Below, in pieces: positions 54,396 to 62,655 of a stretch of DNA of 64,000 nucleotides (positions are counted from its first letter, which is position 1; the number at the start of each line of letters is the position of its first letter). Origin of the DNA: Rhodospirillales bacterium (GTDB lineage Bacteria > Pseudomonadota > Alphaproteobacteria > Rhodospirillales > WMHbin7); contig JACRPC010000012.1 in assembly GCA_016214125.1 (NCBI GenBank), forward strand, positions 1 through 64,000. The letters run 5' to 3'. The notes beneath the pieces are model-generated. The model saw nothing but the letters and a program-made list of their open reading frames with translations. It searched no databases and had not been told where the DNA came from. Both the position numbers and the translations under genes were made by a program.

Positions 54396-54449
54396 CCCCG
54401 CTTTGGAATCGGTCTATAGTCGGGGCCAATTTTCATGTCGGGGGTAACG

Positions 54450-55253
54450 ATGAAAAAGACATTCGTGATCGCGGGCGCGGTGGTGGGCGTGATCGTCCTG
54501 GTCGTGGTGGGCGTGCTGGTCTTCCTGGTCTCCAACCTGGACGGGCTGGTGAAGAAGGCGATCGAGACGGTGGGCTCGGAAGCCACCGGGGTCAAGGTTT
54601 CGGTGGGCGCTGTGAAGATTTCGCTCACCGAGGGCAAGGGCTCGATCACCGGGGTGAGCATCGGCAACCCTTCGGGCTTCAAGACCGCCAACGCCTTCTC
54701 GCTGGGCGAGATTTCCTTGGCGCTCGACACCGGCACCGTCACCAAGGACCCGGTGGTGATCAAGGAGATCAAGGTGGGCGCGCCGCAGGTGACCTATGAA
54801 ATGGCCGGTGGCGGCAGCAACATCGACGCCATCCAGAAGAACGTGCAGGCCTTCGCCGCCAAGGCGGGCGGCGGCGGCGGCGGAGCCGCCAAGCCGGCCG
54901 AGAAGGATGGCAAGGCCGGGCCCAAGCTGGTGATCGACCGGCTGGCGGTTTCGGGCGGCGCCGTCACGCTGGCCACCCCCATTCCCGGCGCCCAGGCCAC
55001 CGGCAAGCTGGGCGACATCACGCTCACCGGCATCGGCCGCGACAAGGGCGGCGCCACGCCGGCCCAGGTGGCGCAGCAATTCCTGGACGCGCTGTCGAAA
55101 AGCGCGGTGCAGGCGGCCGGCCAGATGGGCATCGGCAAGGCGCTGGAAGGCGCGGCGCAAAAGGCCGGCGAAGCGGCCGCCGGCGCCAGCGGCGCCGCCA
55201 AGGGCGCGGCCGAAGGCGCCACCGGCGCCGTCAAGGGGCTGTTGGGCAAGTAG
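54450..55253 (+). CDS. AsmA-like single-pass envelope protein
   Basis: 267 residues. One N-terminal membrane segment (FVIAGAVVGVIVLVVVGVLVF) is followed by AsmA/DUF748-like sequence: VGSEATGVKVSVGAVKISL, GSITGVSIGNPSGF, FSLGEISLALD. A Gly-rich linker and an Ala/Gly-rich helix end it. AsmA relatives support lipid transport or outer-membrane assembly. ATG at 54450 with GGGG upstream. A TATAGT at 54415-54420 with TTAACC 17 bases before may be its own promoter. Confidence 0.75.
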   Translation: MKKTFVIAGAVVGVIVLVVVGVLVFLVSNLDGLVKKAIETVGSEATGVKVSVGAVKISLTEGKGSITGVSIGNPSGFKTANAFSLGEISLALDTGTVTKDPVVIKEIKVGAPQVTYEMAGGGSNIDAIQKNVQAFAAKAGGGGGGAAKPAEKDGKAGPKLVIDRLAVSGGAVTLATPIPGAQATGKLGDITLTGIGRDKGGATPAQVAQQFLDALSKSAVQAAGQMGIGKALEGAAQKAGEAAAGASGAAKGAAEGATGAVKGLLGK

Positions 55254-55268
55254 AGCGACGAAGCCGGG

Positions 55269-55313
55269 CCGCTCCGGGTTGCGCCACGCCAAGGCGTGGC
55301 GCAACCGGAGCGG
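55269..55313. repeat. 21-bp-stem hairpin with 2-nt loop
   Basis: CCGCTCCGGGTTGCGCCACGCC (arm 55269-55290, best read as its two halves) pairs with 55293-55313 over 21 bp with one bulged G; the loop is AA. It lies 16 bases past the AsmA-like gene. There is no U-run after it. It may be an mRNA-stabilising or extruding palindrome, or a dispersed repeat. Confidence 0.7.
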
Positions 55314-55340
55314 TTGGGCGCGCCTGCCCGGGAGAGGGTC

Positions 55341-55967
55341 ATGGATAAGGATAAGAACGTCATTTATGTCGGCGATCCCATGTGTTCCTGGTGCTACGGC
55401 TTCGCCAACACGATCCGCGGCCTAAGGGATCTCTTCGGCGCGCGGGTACGCTTTCGCCTCGTCATGGGCGGGTTGCGCCCCGACGGAACCCACATCGCCG
55501 ACGACCAATACACCGGCTTTTTGCGCGGCCACTGGGCCGAGGTCGGGCAGCGTACCGGCCAGCCTTTCCGATTCGATATTCTCAAGCGGACCGGCTGGGT
55601 CTATGACACCGAGAAAGCCTGCCGGGCGGTGGTGGCGATGCGCCGGATCGATCCCCAGGCCGAATGGGATTACTTTGCCGCCGCCCAAAAGGGCTTCTAC
55701 CACGACAACCACGATCCGAACGATCCCCGCTCCTACGCCCGGCTCGCCCACGCCCTCGGCGTTTCCGAAAGCGATTTCCTCGCCGCCTACCAGGGCGAGG
55801 ACGCGATCGGGGAAACCCAACAGGATTTCGCCTGGGCGCGCCAGATCGGCGTCAGCAGCTTTCCAACCGTCGTCTTGCAAGACGCAAAGGGCCTTCGCGC
55901 CTTGACCGTTGGCTACCGGCCCCTCGAAATCCTGCAGCCCCTCATGGCGCAATGGCTGGACGGCTAA
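55341..55967 (+). CDS. DsbA-family oxidoreductase, FrnE-like
   Basis: 208 residues. A thioredoxin-fold protein with CSWC at 15-18 in VGDPMCSWCYGFA, a helical insert, and the cis-Pro in VSSFPTVVL. No signal peptide, so probably cytoplasmic, as for FrnE thiol oxidoreductases. GGAGAGGG lies just before the ATG at 55341. Substrates unknown. Confidence 0.85.
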   Translation: MDKDKNVIYVGDPMCSWCYGFANTIRGLRDLFGARVRFRLVMGGLRPDGTHIADDQYTGFLRGHWAEVGQRTGQPFRFDILKRTGWVYDTEKACRAVVAMRRIDPQAEWDYFAAAQKGFYHDNHDPNDPRSYARLAHALGVSESDFLAAYQGEDAIGETQQDFAWARQIGVSSFPTVVLQDAKGLRALTVGYRPLEILQPLMAQWLDG

Positions 55968-55981
55968 GGGCGCCGACCTCC

Positions 55982-56004
55982 CCCATCGTCATGCCCGGCC
56001 TTCG
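55982..56004. repeat. REP-like 23-mer, copy 1 (degraded hairpin)
   Basis: An exact match, inverted, to 63716-63738. Downstream the partner arm of the hairpin is corrupted (GCCAGGGTAT instead of GCCGGGCAT). The rest of the 55968-56186 gap is non-coding with an AT-rich end before the next gene. Confidence 0.8.
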
Positions 56005-56186
56005 AGCCAGGGTATCCCTGTATTGTGGCGGCGTCCCTGGTGGCGCGGTCGAAAAGCACGGCGCCGCATCGGCCGCAAAGAGCCGTATATTTCTCTGATC
56101 AACCTGCAATTACGGGACTTGCCTTCCCTCCTCGCTGGTTATGTGGTAGAAAACCACAAAATAATTGTGCTTCGCGGGAGGGGGGT

Positions 56187-57521
56187 ATGGAACAGGCAAC
56201 CCAAGCCGCCTACAGCGTGTTGACGCAGGCCGAGGGGCCGGTCGAGCGAAAATTCGCGGCCCGGGAAAACCCTTCACGATTGCTTGGCCTGTTCGCCATC
56301 TTGTCGGTCTTGTCGGTGGCGATGATTCTCGCCTTGTCGGGAATCGGCTTTCACCGCGTCATCCAGAACGAGATGATGACGGTGGCCGAGGAAAAGGCCC
56401 ATCAGTTCGCCAACGCCATCTTCGCCCAGGAACGCGCCACCTTGTTGCATCACGACAAGGGCCGCCCGGTGATCGCGGTCGCCGAGGCCGATTTCGCCGC
56501 GCTCGACAAGCGGATGAAACAGACCCTGATCAATTTCGACATGTACAAGATCAAGGCTTTTTCCGCCGACCGAACCATCGTCTATTCGACCGACCACAAG
56601 ATCATCGGCAAGGTCGAGGACTTGAACGACAAGCTGGCCGAGGTCATCGTCCGCGACACGGTGGTGTCGGTGCTCGAACACAAGGAATCGGTGCGCGATC
56701 TGGCGGGCGAGGAACGCTTCAACATCGACGTCGTCGAATGCTACATCCCGATCAAGGTGGGTCCGTCGGTCGTCGGCGCCTTCGAGGTTTACGTCGAGGT
56801 GACCTCGACCCACGCCCGCATCGAGCGGGCGCTGAAGGGATCGCTGGCCATCCTGGCCGGGGTCTTGGTGGTGGTCTTTGCCCTTTTGTTCCTGCCGCTG
56901 CGCCGAGGCATGATCGGGCTCAAGAGCGCCCAGGACTATCTGCGCGAACTGGCCTCGATCGACACCCTCACCGGCGTCTTCAACCGCCGCCACCTGCTCA
57001 ATCGGGTGCAGGAGGAGCAGGCGCGCCTGCGCCGCACCGCCGGCAAGGCGGTGGCGCCGGTCGTTTCCTTCCTCATGATCGACATCGACCATTTCAAGAA
57101 GATCAACGACACCTACGGCCATTTGGGCGGCGATCAGGTGCTGCGCCAAGTCACCCACCGGCTGAAGAAATGCCTGCGCCAGTACGATGTGCTCGGCCGT
57201 TATGGCGGCGAGGAATTCCTGGTGATGCTGCCCAACACCCGTCTCGACCAGGCTCTGGTGGTGGCTGAGCGCATGCGCCACGCGGTGTGCGGCACGCCCA
57301 CGCCGCTCGAGGACGGCCAGGGCGCAACGGTGAGCGTCAGCATCGGGGTTTCCACCGTCACCGATCACGGCCAGGATATCGCCGCCGCCATTGCCCGCGC
57401 CGATGACGGCCTTTATCGGGCCAAGAACAACGGCCGCAATCAGGTGTGTGCGCTCGACGACACGGCGCGGCTTGACGCCCAGGCCGCGCCGATCGCCGGC
57501 GCCTTGCCCCAAATCTCATAA
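56187..57521 (+). CDS. Membrane-bound diguanylate cyclase
   Basis: 444 residues. Two membrane segments (about 32-55 and 213-236) bracket a periplasmic sensor of about 155 residues that looks like a single Cache/four-strand type fold (YSTDHKIIGKVEDLNDKL). The GGDEF domain has RYGGEEFLVM and an RQYD inhibition site five residues before. Predicted to make cyclic-di-GMP. The ATG at 56187 has a strong GGGAGGGG. Confidence 0.9.
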   Translation: MEQATQAAYSVLTQAEGPVERKFAARENPSRLLGLFAILSVLSVAMILALSGIGFHRVIQNEMMTVAEEKAHQFANAIFAQERATLLHHDKGRPVIAVAEADFAALDKRMKQTLINFDMYKIKAFSADRTIVYSTDHKIIGKVEDLNDKLAEVIVRDTVVSVLEHKESVRDLAGEERFNIDVVECYIPIKVGPSVVGAFEVYVEVTSTHARIERALKGSLAILAGVLVVVFALLFLPLRRGMIGLKSAQDYLRELASIDTLTGVFNRRHLLNRVQEEQARLRRTAGKAVAPVVSFLMIDIDHFKKINDTYGHLGGDQVLRQVTHRLKKCLRQYDVLGRYGGEEFLVMLPNTRLDQALVVAERMRHAVCGTPTPLEDGQGATVSVSIGVSTVTDHGQDIAAAIARADDGLYRAKNNGRNQVCALDDTARLDAQAAPIAGALPQIS

Positions 57522-57561
57522 ATAGGATGGTCGCCCGCCGCCGGGGCGGCCGGGCCCGCCC

Positions 57562-58008
57562 CTACCGCACCCGATAGGTGGCGTGGCAGGCGCGGCAGAC
57601 CAGCGTCACCTCGTGCAGCGCCCCGGTGGCCCAGCGCAGCGATTCCTGGGTCTGCTCGACCCGGGTGCGCTGGATGGCCACGGCGAAGCGGCTGGCGGCT
57701 TGCTGCATTTCCACCCCAAGCTCGCGCATCGTGGGCGGCAGATAGGGCACCAGCTTGCCCTGCACATGCATGTCGATGGCGCTCAAGCCCAGATTCTGCT
57801 CGGCCTCGGCGGCGGCCTCCTCGGCCTTGCCGGCGGCGATATGGGCCAGAATGTTGTCCAGCGTCGCCAGATGGTCGCGCATCCCGGCCAGGAAATGGTC
57901 GCGCAGATAGGGCGGCAGCTTGACGAGCTGGCGCCGATCGAAATCCTGCGCCCCGGCCCCGCCCGAAGGCAGCAGCAAAGCCCCCAGAATCACCAAAATG
58001 CGCAACAT
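57562..58008 (-). CDS. Cytochrome c'-like periplasmic protein
   Basis: 148 residues: signal peptide ILVILGALLLPSGGAGAQ, a helical body, and a C-terminal heme site CRACH (138-142) followed by ATYRVR. A heme motif at the extreme C-terminus of a four-helix protein is the mark of cytochrome c' and its relatives, which bind NO or act in electron transfer. It converges on the diguanylate cyclase gene. Confidence 0.85.
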   Translation of the reverse strand: MLRILVILGALLLPSGGAGAQDFDRRQLVKLPPYLRDHFLAGMRDHLATLDNILAHIAAGKAEEAAAEAEQNLGLSAIDMHVQGKLVPYLPPTMRELGVEMQQAASRFAVAIQRTRVEQTQESLRWATGALHEVTLVCRACHATYRVR

Positions 58009-58196
58009 GTCTTTACCTCCCTCGCCCGCCGATCGGGAAGGCCATTCCTATTCCCATATCTTGGGGTATGCGAGGCGGCTTTGCCACCGCAATTCGCGGG
58101 CCGGTCACCCATGCGGAGAAGCCGGGATCGCTTGCCAAGCACCAAGAACGGGAATGGCCGTAAAATGCGCTGGCCGTATTTCGGTCGCCCTGGCCT
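58009..58196. other. Intergenic region
   Basis: 188 bases with GGCCATTCC near 58040 mirrored by GGAATGGCC near 58150, a possible long-range inverted pair. No gene, and no convincing promoter assigned. Confidence 0.3.
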
Positions 58197-58790
58197 TTAA
58201 ACCGGCCTTCGGGCCTTGAGCGCGGCGGCCAGCGTGCCTTCGTCGAGATAATCAAGCTCGCCGCCCACCGGCACGCCATGCGCCAGGCCGCTCACCGTCA
58301 CCTGGCACTCGGCCAGACGGTCGGCCAGGTAATGGGCGGTGGTCTGGCCGGCCACCGTGGCGCCCAGGGCCAAGACGATCTCGGTGATGGTGGGCGCGCG
58401 GGCGCGGGCGACCAGCGCGGCGATGGCGAGGTCGTCGGGACCGACGCCGTCCAAGGCGGAGAGGATGCCGCCCAGCACATGATAGCGGCCGCGAAAGGCG
58501 CCTGAGCGCTCGAGCGCCCACAGATCGGCGACGTCGGCGACCACGCACAGCACCGAGGGATCGCGCTTGGGATCGGCGCAGATGGCGCAAGGCTCCTGGC
58601 TGTCGAGATTGCCGCACAGCGGACAGGCGCGGATGCTGGCGGCGGCCTCGCTTAGGGCCTCGACCAGCGGCTCCATCAAGGCCTCGCGCCGCTTGACCAG
58701 GGTGAGCGCGGCGCGCCTGGCCGATCGCGGTCCCAGCCCCGGCAGCTTGGCCAGGAGGTGGATCAGGCGCTCGATGGCGGGACCGGGCAT
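58197..58790 (-). CDS. recR: Recombination protein RecR
   Basis: 197 residues. Helix-hairpin-helix [14 protein letters not shown] near residue 10, a C4 zinc finger [16 protein letters not shown] near residue 57, and a Toprim domain ([17 protein letters not shown]). Acts with RecF and RecO to load RecA. Lies downstream of dnaX and ybaB, a conserved order. Confidence 0.96.
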   Translation of the reverse strand: MPGPAIERLIHLLAKLPGLGPRSARRAALTLVKRREALMEPLVEALSEAAASIRACPLCGNLDSQEPCAICADPKRDPSVLCVVADVADLWALERSGAFRGRYHVLGGILSALDGVGPDDLAIAALVARARAPTITEIVLALGATVAGQTTAHYLADRLAECQVTVSGLAHGVPVGGELDYLDEGTLAAALKARRPV

Positions 58791-58824
58791 CCGCGGACGG
58801 GAAAAGGCAGGGCCTGGCGGCGCG

Positions 58825-59148
58825 TCAGAAGGGCAGCTTCATGCCGGGCGGCAAATTGAGCCCGCCGGTCAGCTTGGCCATTTCGGCCTGCACTTGGGCG
58901 TCGACCTTGTTCTTGGCGTCGTGGAAGGCGGCCAGGATCAGATCCTCGACCACCTCGGCCTCGTCGGGCTTCATGAGCGCGGGATCGATCGACACCTTGG
59001 CCAGATCGCCCTTGCCGTTGACGGTCACCTTCACCATGCCGCCGCCCGCCTGGCCCAGCACCTCGATCTCGCCCAGGCGGCTTTGCATCTCGGCCATCTT
59101 GGCCTGAAGCTGTTGCGCCTGTTTCATCATCTGGCCCAGGTTCTTCAT
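58825..59148 (-). CDS. YbaB/EbfC nucleoid-associated protein
   Basis: 107 residues: [20 protein letters not shown] at the start and [18 protein letters not shown] in the middle are the family signatures. Binds DNA as a dimer. The ATG overlaps the dnaX TGA, with GAGGAGG inside the end of dnaX. Confidence 0.95.
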   Translation of the reverse strand: MKNLGQMMKQAQQLQAKMAEMQSRLGEIEVLGQAGGGMVKVTVNGKGDLAKVSIDPALMKPDEAEVVEDLILAAFHDAKNKVDAQVQAEMAKLTGGLNLPPGMKLPF

Positions 59149-60878
59149 GCGTCCTCCTCGAAGCTGGCGGGCTCGCCGCCCGCCTCGGTGATAAGGGAAT
59201 CGGGAAGCGCCGGCAAGACCGCCGCCGGGGCGTCGGCAAGCGGACGCACCCGTTCGATGGCGGCGTCGGGAAAGGCGGCCAGCACCGCCTTGACCAGCGG
59301 ATGGCGATGCACCGCCGCCTGCTCCTGATCGTGCAGCGTGGCGGCGCCCGCCTGATTGGTGACCGTCACCACCCAGCGCCGGCCGGTCCATTCGCCGAGC
59401 AGGGCGCCCACCTTGTTGGCGAGGTCCTTGGGTGCGTGCTGGTTGGGATTGATCTCGATGAGGCCGGGCTCGAAGCGCACCAGATGGACGCTGGCGGTGA
59501 GATGGGCGTGGTACAGCGCCTCGCGCCGCTCGGCGAACAGGGCCACGACTTCGAGAAAGCTTTTGGGATCGGGCTTGGCGAGCTGGGCGGTGGGGCGGCT
59601 CTCGGCGATCGGCGAGGGCGTGGGCGAGGGCGTGGGCGCGGCCATGGCGGCGCCGCCCTGGGCCAGGGCCCTTGCGCCACCGCCACCGCCGCCCCCGCCC
59701 GAGGGCTGGGGGCCGGACGGACCCGTGGGCTGGGCGCGCAGGGCCTGCACGGCCTCGGCCGGGCTGGGCAGATCGGCGGCATAGGCCAGGCGGACCAGCA
59801 GCATCTCGGCCGCCGCCAGGGGATGCGGCGCCGTGCGCACCTCGGCCAGGCCTTTCAGAAGCATCTGCCAGGCCCGGGCCAGACTGGCCATGCCGAGCGA
59901 TTGGGCCAGCGCCCCGCCCTTGACCCGTTCGGTCTCGGCCACCCCGGCATCGGCGGCCAGATCGGGCGCCACCTTGAGGCGGGTGAGCCAATGGACCAGT
60001 TCGAGCAGGTCTTCGATGACGATGGCCGGATCGGCGCCGGCGGCGTAGGCCTCGGCCAATTGGTCGAGCGACGCCTTCACGTCGCCGGTCATCACCCGTT
60101 CGAGAAGATCGACGGTGCGCGCCCGATCGGCCAGGCCCAGCATGGCGCGCATCATCTCGGCCTCGACCCGGCCGGCGCCATGGGCGATCGCCTGATCCAG
60201 GAGCGACAGGCCGTCGCGCACCGAACCGTCGGCGGCGCGCGCCAAAAGCTCAAGCGCCTGGGCCTCGACCGTCACCCCTTCCTGGTCGGCGATGGCCTGG
60301 AAGTGGCGGACCAGATCGGCCATCTCGACCCGGCGCAGATCGAAGCGCTGGCAGCGCGACAGCACGGTCACCGGCACCTTGCGGATCTCGGTGGTGGCGA
60401 AGATGAACTTCACATGCTGGGGCGGCTCTTCCAGGGTCTTCAACAGGGCGTTGAAGGCGGCGGTGGAAAGCATGTGCACTTCGTCGATGATGTAGATCTT
60501 GTAGCGCGCCTGGGCGGGACGGTAGCGCACGCCCTCGATCAGCTCGCGGATGTCGGCCACCCCGGTGCGGCTGGCGGCGTCCATCTCGATGACGTCGACA
60601 TGGCGATCTTCGGCGATGGCGGCGCAATGGGGGCAAACCCCGCAGGGTTCGATGGTGGGGCCCTTCTCGCAATTGAGCGCCCGGGCCATGATGCGGGCGG
60701 TGGTGGTTTTGCCCACGCCGCGCACGCCGGTGAGGATGAAGGCATGGGCCAGCCGGCCTTGGGCGATGGCGTTGGTCAGCGTGCGCACCATCGCCTCCTG
60801 GCCGATCAAATCGGCGAAGGTGGCGGGCCGGTACTTGCGGGCCAGCACGCGATAGGCGGCGGCGGAGGGTTCGCTCAT
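59145..60878 (-). CDS. dnaX: DNA polymerase III subunits tau/gamma
   Basis: 577 residues; the clamp-loader ATPase. Walker A is GVRGVGKTTT near residue 50, the zinc site is CEKGPTIEPCGVCPHC, and sensor and lid motifs follow (EVHMLSTAAFNALLKTLEEPP). The tau-specific C-terminal region follows a Gly/Pro-rich linker. No standard A-rich frameshift signal was seen. SRP RNA lies just upstream. Confidence 0.95.
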   Translation of the reverse strand: MSEPSAAAYRVLARKYRPATFADLIGQEAMVRTLTNAIAQGRLAHAFILTGVRGVGKTTTARIMARALNCEKGPTIEPCGVCPHCAAIAEDRHVDVIEMDAASRTGVADIRELIEGVRYRPAQARYKIYIIDEVHMLSTAAFNALLKTLEEPPQHVKFIFATTEIRKVPVTVLSRCQRFDLRRVEMADLVRHFQAIADQEGVTVEAQALELLARAADGSVRDGLSLLDQAIAHGAGRVEAEMMRAMLGLADRARTVDLLERVMTGDVKASLDQLAEAYAAGADPAIVIEDLLELVHWLTRLKVAPDLAADAGVAETERVKGGALAQSLGMASLARAWQMLLKGLAEVRTAPHPLAAAEMLLVRLAYAADLPSPAEAVQALRAQPTGPSGPQPSGGGGGGGGARALAQGGAAMAAPTPSPTPSPIAESRPTAQLAKPDPKSFLEVVALFAERREALYHAHLTASVHLVRFEPGLIEINPNQHAPKDLANKVGALLGEWTGRRWVVTVTNQAGAATLHDQEQAAVHRHPLVKAVLAAFPDAAIERVRPLADAPAAVLPALPDSLITEAGGEPASFEEDA

Positions 60879-60911
60879 CGGATTGGGGGCGCCGGCAGGA
60901 CGAAAACGGGT

Positions 60912-61007
60912 GGGAGGCCGGACAACGACCCGGGTCGAAACTCGTTACGGCTGCTTCCTTCCGGACCTGACCGGGTTGGCGAGGAACCCGTCCATCGCCG
61001 ACCTCCC
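60912..61007 (-). ncRNA. ffs: Small signal recognition particle RNA (4.5S)
   Basis: About 96 nt. Read leftwards it has the domain IV core GGTCAGGTCCGGAAGGAAGC, including the GGAA tetraloop and asymmetric loop bound by Ffh. GGGAGG-type ends pair with CCTCCC at the other end. Located directly upstream of dnaX, its usual place in many Alphaproteobacteria. Confidence 0.93.
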
Positions 61008-61013
61008 GGGCCG

Positions 61014-61019
61014 AGTATA
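61014..61019 (-). promoter_or_regulatory. -10 element of the SRP RNA gene
   Basis: TATACT read leftwards, six bases before the predicted RNA start at 61007. A TTGCCG upstream has a 19-nt spacer, long for a -35 box, so only the -10 is assigned. Confidence 0.6.
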
Positions 61020-61051
61020 GCAGAGGCGGCGGCCGGCCCGGCAAGCAAAGA

Positions 61052-61621
61052 TCAGTAGACCTCGATGCGGCCGACCGTGCCCACGATGTTGCCGGCCAGG
61101 AAACCGCCATCGATCTCGTAGACGCCCTTTTGCAGGGCGACGATCTCGACGCTGGCGTTTTGGCCGGCGCCGACGCGAAGCGAGCCGACCTGCGGCCCGG
61201 CCACGCCCTCGAGCCCGGTCACCTTGCCGATGCCGGCCTGGCGGAAAAAGGCGGCGCCGCGCAGCTTGCCGCCGTCATTGCCGCCTTCGAGCTTCAGCAC
61301 ATAGGGCCGTCCGGCCTTCATGCGGATGTAGTTGGGCGAGAAATCCTCGTCGTCGAAATTGACGGTGACGGCGGTGGCCTTCGACCAATCGGTGGTCTCC
61401 ACCGCCTTCTTCACCGTCTCGGCATCCTCGCCCCAGGACAGGTTGACGAGCTGGTCGAGCGTATCGGCGCCCAGGCTGCCCGCCGGCCCGGCGCCCAGCG
61501 AACTGGCGATGACCGCCAGAACGGCGATTTCCGCCGCCCCGGTCATTTGCGCCTTGGCCGGGCTGGCCGCGCCCAGGGCCAGGCCAACCGCCAGCATCAC
61601 CGCCACCGCATGCTTACGCAT
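61052..61621 (-). CDS. Secreted cupredoxin-like protein lacking copper ligands
   Basis: 189 residues with signal peptide AVAVMLAVGLALGAASPAKA. The segment VNFDDEDFSPNYIRMKAGRPYVLKL resembles the strand pattern of cupredoxins. The usual Cys, His and Met ligands are not present: there is no Cys, and His occurs only in the signal peptide. It may be a ligand-free cupredoxin fold. Function unknown. ATG at 61621. Confidence 0.6.
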   Translation of the reverse strand: MRKHAVAVMLAVGLALGAASPAKAQMTGAAEIAVLAVIASSLGAGPAGSLGADTLDQLVNLSWGEDAETVKKAVETTDWSKATAVTVNFDDEDFSPNYIRMKAGRPYVLKLEGGNDGGKLRGAAFFRQAGIGKVTGLEGVAGPQVGSLRVGAGQNASVEIVALQKGVYEIDGGFLAGNIVGTVGRIEVY

Positions 61622-61859
61622 AGAACCCCCATCGAAGCGAAACCGCAACATCTTGTGGATAATAGGCGAAATCAGCGACTCGGACAAGAGCCCTGGTGGG
61701 GGAAGGCGGGGGCTGGGTGTGAGGGGCGCCCGGCGGACGCGTTGGGGTGGGGCAAAGGAGGGGGGCGGTAGTGACGGGGTGGTGGTGGGAGAAATACCGG
61801 GACGACCAAAGCCAAGGCCGTGGGGGCAATCGGCAGGGCCCGTTCCCAATTACGCTGTC
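61622..61859. other. G-rich non-coding spacer
   Basis: About 238 bases, with runs such as GGTGGGGGAAGGCGGGGG on the plus strand near 61690-61800. Several G-runs are close enough to form a G-quadruplex. No gene seen. Confidence 0.4.
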
Positions 61860-62327
61860 TCACCCATGGGGTGCAGTCCAAACCTCTCCTCTTTTTTGAT
61901 AAACGGGTTTATGACCATAAATTATGCTTGCATGCTCAATGCCTGATTGATCAATAGCCATTGATAAACCTGTGTCAATCGAAAGTATTGAAAATATATG
62001 ATTGATGTCTTTAATGGTTCCGGTCTCAATTAACGAACTGTATTCGGATGAATTGATATCAAAATGCAACAACACGGGCTCTTTTCTTTTTACGAAATAA
62101 TTTTTCTCCCCCATGCCATGTTTGCTTCGTGAAGATGACCTGACGATCCGTTCGGCGATGACGTGGTCTGGATGCTGGCGAAGCAAATATTTCGCCACGC
62201 GTTGCTGGCGGGATGTCCGTTCTGGATCGTCGAAACCGAATAAGACCCCGTCGGTGCAGGCGGCCAGCGCCAACGCCCCTAGCAACGGGCCAAGAATGGC
62301 AAGGGCCATCCGGCTACGAAAATTCAT
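61860..62327 (-). CDS. Small lipoprotein, family unknown
   Basis: 155 residues with lipobox LALAAC after a hydrophobic stretch, so probably anchored in the outer or inner membrane. The rest is polar and less GC-rich than the window average. The ATG overlaps the stop of the HlyC-like fragment gene as ATGA. Last gene of the four-gene chain. No family recognised. Confidence 0.65.
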   Translation of the reverse strand: MNFRSRMALAILGPLLGALALAACTDGVLFGFDDPERTSRQQRVAKYLLRQHPDHVIAERIVRSSSRSKHGMGEKNYFVKRKEPVLLHFDINSSEYSSLIETGTIKDINHIFSILSIDTGLSMAIDQSGIEHASIIYGHKPVYQKRGEVWTAPHG

Positions 62328-62506
62328 CCGGCCGCCCCCGTGGTTTTCGGAGGCGTGCGATGGCCTAGCCTTTCGGCAAATTTCTGCGCGTCTTCCCGAA
62401 TATCCTTGCCTCCCCCAAAGGGCGCCACGACATCGACGATGCGCAGGCGATCGCCCGAGCGCCATTCGGTGGGGCCGCTTGCTCGGGCGACCTTGTACAT
62501 GATCAC
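62324..62506 (-). CDS. Short protein like the C-terminal part of HlyC acyltransferase
   Basis: 60 residues from GTG at 62506. PTEWRSGDRLRIVDVVAPFGGG is the conserved C-terminal segment of RTX-toxin-activating lysine acyltransferases (HlyC family, usually 150-170 aa). The N-terminal catalytic histidine region is missing. It has a strong GGGAGGGG upstream and 4-nt overlaps on both sides (GTGA with the previous gene, ATGA with the next), which argues for a translated gene, not debris. No RTX toxin is in the window. Confidence 0.6.
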   Translation of the reverse strand: MIMYKVARASGPTEWRSGDRLRIVDVVAPFGGGKDIREDAQKFAERLGHRTPPKTTGAAG

Positions 62507-62655
62507 CCCTCCCGCCGCGCGAATTTGAGCAAGGTTTCAACGGTGTGAAGCGCCAGCGCCACGCAGATGCCAAATAAATGCGGAATAAAAAACGAAAAAA
62601 ACATTGGCATTCCACTCATTAATATCAATATTCCCTCGGAATTGAACCTGTTCAT
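62503..62655 (-). CDS. 50-residue membrane peptide
   Basis: M-N-R-F-N-S-E-G start, then a hydrophobic stretch ILILMSGMPMFFSFFIPHLF and GICVALAL, ending in a basic RREG tail. One or two membrane passes. The ATG at 62655 overlaps the upstream gene's TGA (ATGA), and its own TGA overlaps the next GTG (GTGA). AT-rich codons at the start. No family recognised. Confidence 0.65.
   Translation of the reverse strand: MNRFNSEGILILMSGMPMFFSFFIPHLFGICVALALHTVETLLKFARREG

Noticed and set aside
59600-59760. Programmed frameshift site in dnaX
   Set aside because: The linker region is G/C-rich and contains no A-AAA-AAG type slippery sequence.
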